Below, in pieces: positions 6,918-7,695 of a stretch of DNA of 7,695 nt. The DNA comes from a bacterium. GTDB lineage: Bacteria; Krumholzibacteriota; Krumholzibacteria; LZORAL124-64-63. The stretch covers positions 1-7,695 of the forward strand of contig JAASSM010000062.1 of the NCBI GenBank assembly GCA_021767885.1. Direction: 5' to 3'. The notes below the pieces were generated by a model. It searched no databases. It had not been told where the DNA came from and saw only the letters and a list, made by a program, of their open reading frames with translations. The stretch's first letter is position 1; each line of letters begins with the position of its first letter. The position numbers and the translations under genes were made by a program.

Positions 6918-7656
6918 AGATCCCCAGCCAGGCGAGCACCAGGCCCACCGCCGTGCCCGCCCCCACCCAGGGCAGGGTGCGGCGCGGGCCGAACCGCTCG
7001 AGCAGCGTCCCCACCGCCAGCGCGGGCACGAACCACGGCACCAGCGCCGCCACCGCGACCACCACGGGCGGCCAGCCCGCCGGCCCGGCGTCCCAGGCCA
7101 GCGACGCCACGCCGGTCCACAGCAGGGTGAGCACCGCGCCGCGCAGGCCGGTGACCACCAGGCAGCGGGCCTGCAACCGTTCCAGGCGGCCGAGCTCGCC
7201 ATCGCGGACGCTGCGGTAGCCATCGAGCATCCAGCCCAGCCGCGCCCGGCGCTCGAGGTGCACCAGCCAGCCGCCCGCCACGCTGGCCAGGGCGGCGGCC
7301 ACGACGATCACGCCGACGCCGGCGGCCGTGGCACCGGTCCAGGCGGCACCGGCCAGCGGCCGCAGCGGCGCCGACCAGCCGGCCAGCAGGGCCCCGGTCA
7401 CCAGCCCCAGGGTGGCGCTGCTCGCGTCCAGCCGGAAGGACGAACCCACCGGCAGGTTGCCCACCACCACCAGCTGCACCAGCAGGCCCGGCAGCAGGCC
7501 GGCCGCCGGCTCGCCCACCAGCACGCCGGCCAGCAGGGCCGCCGGCAGGGGCTGGCTGAGCCAGGTCTGCCCCACGCTGGTGTCGTCCAGGGCGAGCAGC
7601 GCGCCCAGCAGGGCCAGCAGGGGCCAGAACAGCCAGGGATCCAGCCAGGGGGTCAC
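6916..7656 (-). CDS. PTS system mannose/fructose/sorbose-family IIC component
   Basis: 246 residues (E. coli ManY has 266), almost wholly hydrophobic. EIIC carries the sugar-binding membrane core and acts with EIID. The family pattern is visible in the first 85 residues: ALLALDDTSVGQTWLSQPL (18-37), then LLAGVLVGEPAAGLLPGLLVQ (41-61), then LPVGSSFRLDASSATLG (68-84), corresponding to the G-x-x-x-G-D...G...G...E...G...P-x-D/A blocks of ManY. Two positions differ from the ManY pattern: Glu49 where Asp is usual, and Gln61 where ManY has Glu. A polar loop (about 133-165) separates further helices. The start is GTG at 7656, with GGAGG 7 bases upstream; it overlaps the previous gene's stop as GTGA. 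EIID follows with overlapping translation signals. Family assignment is firm; the sugar is unknown. Confidence 0.93.
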   Translation of the reverse strand: MTPWLDPWLFWPLLALLGALLALDDTSVGQTWLSQPLPAALLAGVLVGEPAAGLLPGLLVQLVVVGNLPVGSSFRLDASSATLGLVTGALLAGWSAPLRPLAGAAWTGATAAGVGVIVVAAALASVAGGWLVHLERRARLGWMLDGYRSVRDGELGRLERLQARCLVVTGLRGAVLTLLWTGVASLAWDAGPAGWPPVVVAVAALVPWFVPALAVGTLLERFGPRRTLPWVGAGTAVGLVLAWLGI

Positions 7657-7695
7657 AGCCGCGCCTCCATGGCCGCCAGCAGGCCATCGTCCAGG
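7653..7695 (-). CDS. C-terminal 13 codons of an upstream gene, possibly PTS EIIB (start outside window)
   Basis: On the minus strand an open frame enters from the right edge and reads LDDGLLAAMEARL before TGA at 7655-7653, overlapping the EIIC start as GTGA. The short amphipathic, leucine/alanine-rich tail is compatible with the end of a mannose-family EIIB, which usually precedes EIIC, but 13 residues cannot identify a family. Evidence that it is a real gene end is the 4-base overlap, the operon spacing, and the EIIC Shine-Dalgarno placed inside it. The EIIB label is inference from gene order only. Confidence 0.45.
   Translation of the reverse strand, partial: LDDGLLAAMEARL

Noticed and set aside
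6906..7223. N-terminal extension of EIID reaching into EIIC
   Set aside because: The extra residues are Trp/Arg/Ser-rich noise in another frame of EIIC, while the GTG at 6905 has a perfect AGGAGG and gives the family N-terminus.

Overview
This is a GC-rich window (roughly 70% by eye) with dense, protein-coding bacterial sequence. The lipopolysaccharide-export permease genes and a lipobox-bearing lipoprotein point to a diderm (Gram-negative) organism. A mannose-family PTS, an HPr that keeps the serine phosphorylation site, and a PKD plus DUF11 surface lipoprotein suggest a poorly cultured lineage such as those around Krumholzibacteriota/Eisenbacteria or a deltaproteobacteria-like group. That placement is inference; nothing here fixes the taxon.

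Left part, plus strand (1-2561). The window opens in the 3' end of a LptF-type permease gene, which overlaps by ATGA the complete lptG (245-1318). LptF and LptG form the membrane part of the ABC exporter that pulls LPS from the inner membrane. After a 145-base gap with a plausible sigma70-type promoter comes a secreted lipoprotein (1464-2561) with a PKD domain, a second PKD-like domain and a DUF11-like domain. A 13-bp hairpin at 2624-2653 sits between this gene and the convergent metK and probably ends transcription in both directions.

Right part, minus strand (7695 down to 2697). In transcription order: the last 13 codons of an unidentified gene (perhaps EIIB), EIIC, EIID, ptsH (HPr), ptsI (Enzyme I) and, after a 162-base gap, metK (S-adenosylmethionine synthase). 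The first five are packed with a 4-base overlap, Shine-Dalgarno sites that overlap stop codons, a 62-base linker with a perfect palindrome, and a 1-base gap, so they look like one operon. It encodes the shared phosphate carriers together with sugar-specific membrane subunits: phosphate would pass from PEP to EI His199, HPr His15, off-window EIIA/EIIB, and then to the sugar moved by EIIC/EIID. The sugar cannot be read from sequence.

The genes are mostly recognisable core or metabolic genes. I see no mobile element, CRISPR array, RNA gene or defence system. The most interesting points are the altered HPr active-site neighbourhood with a TTG start, the all-in-one PTS operon, and the structured non-coding linkers before ptsH and metK. 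No gene-free stretch exceeds 300 bases.
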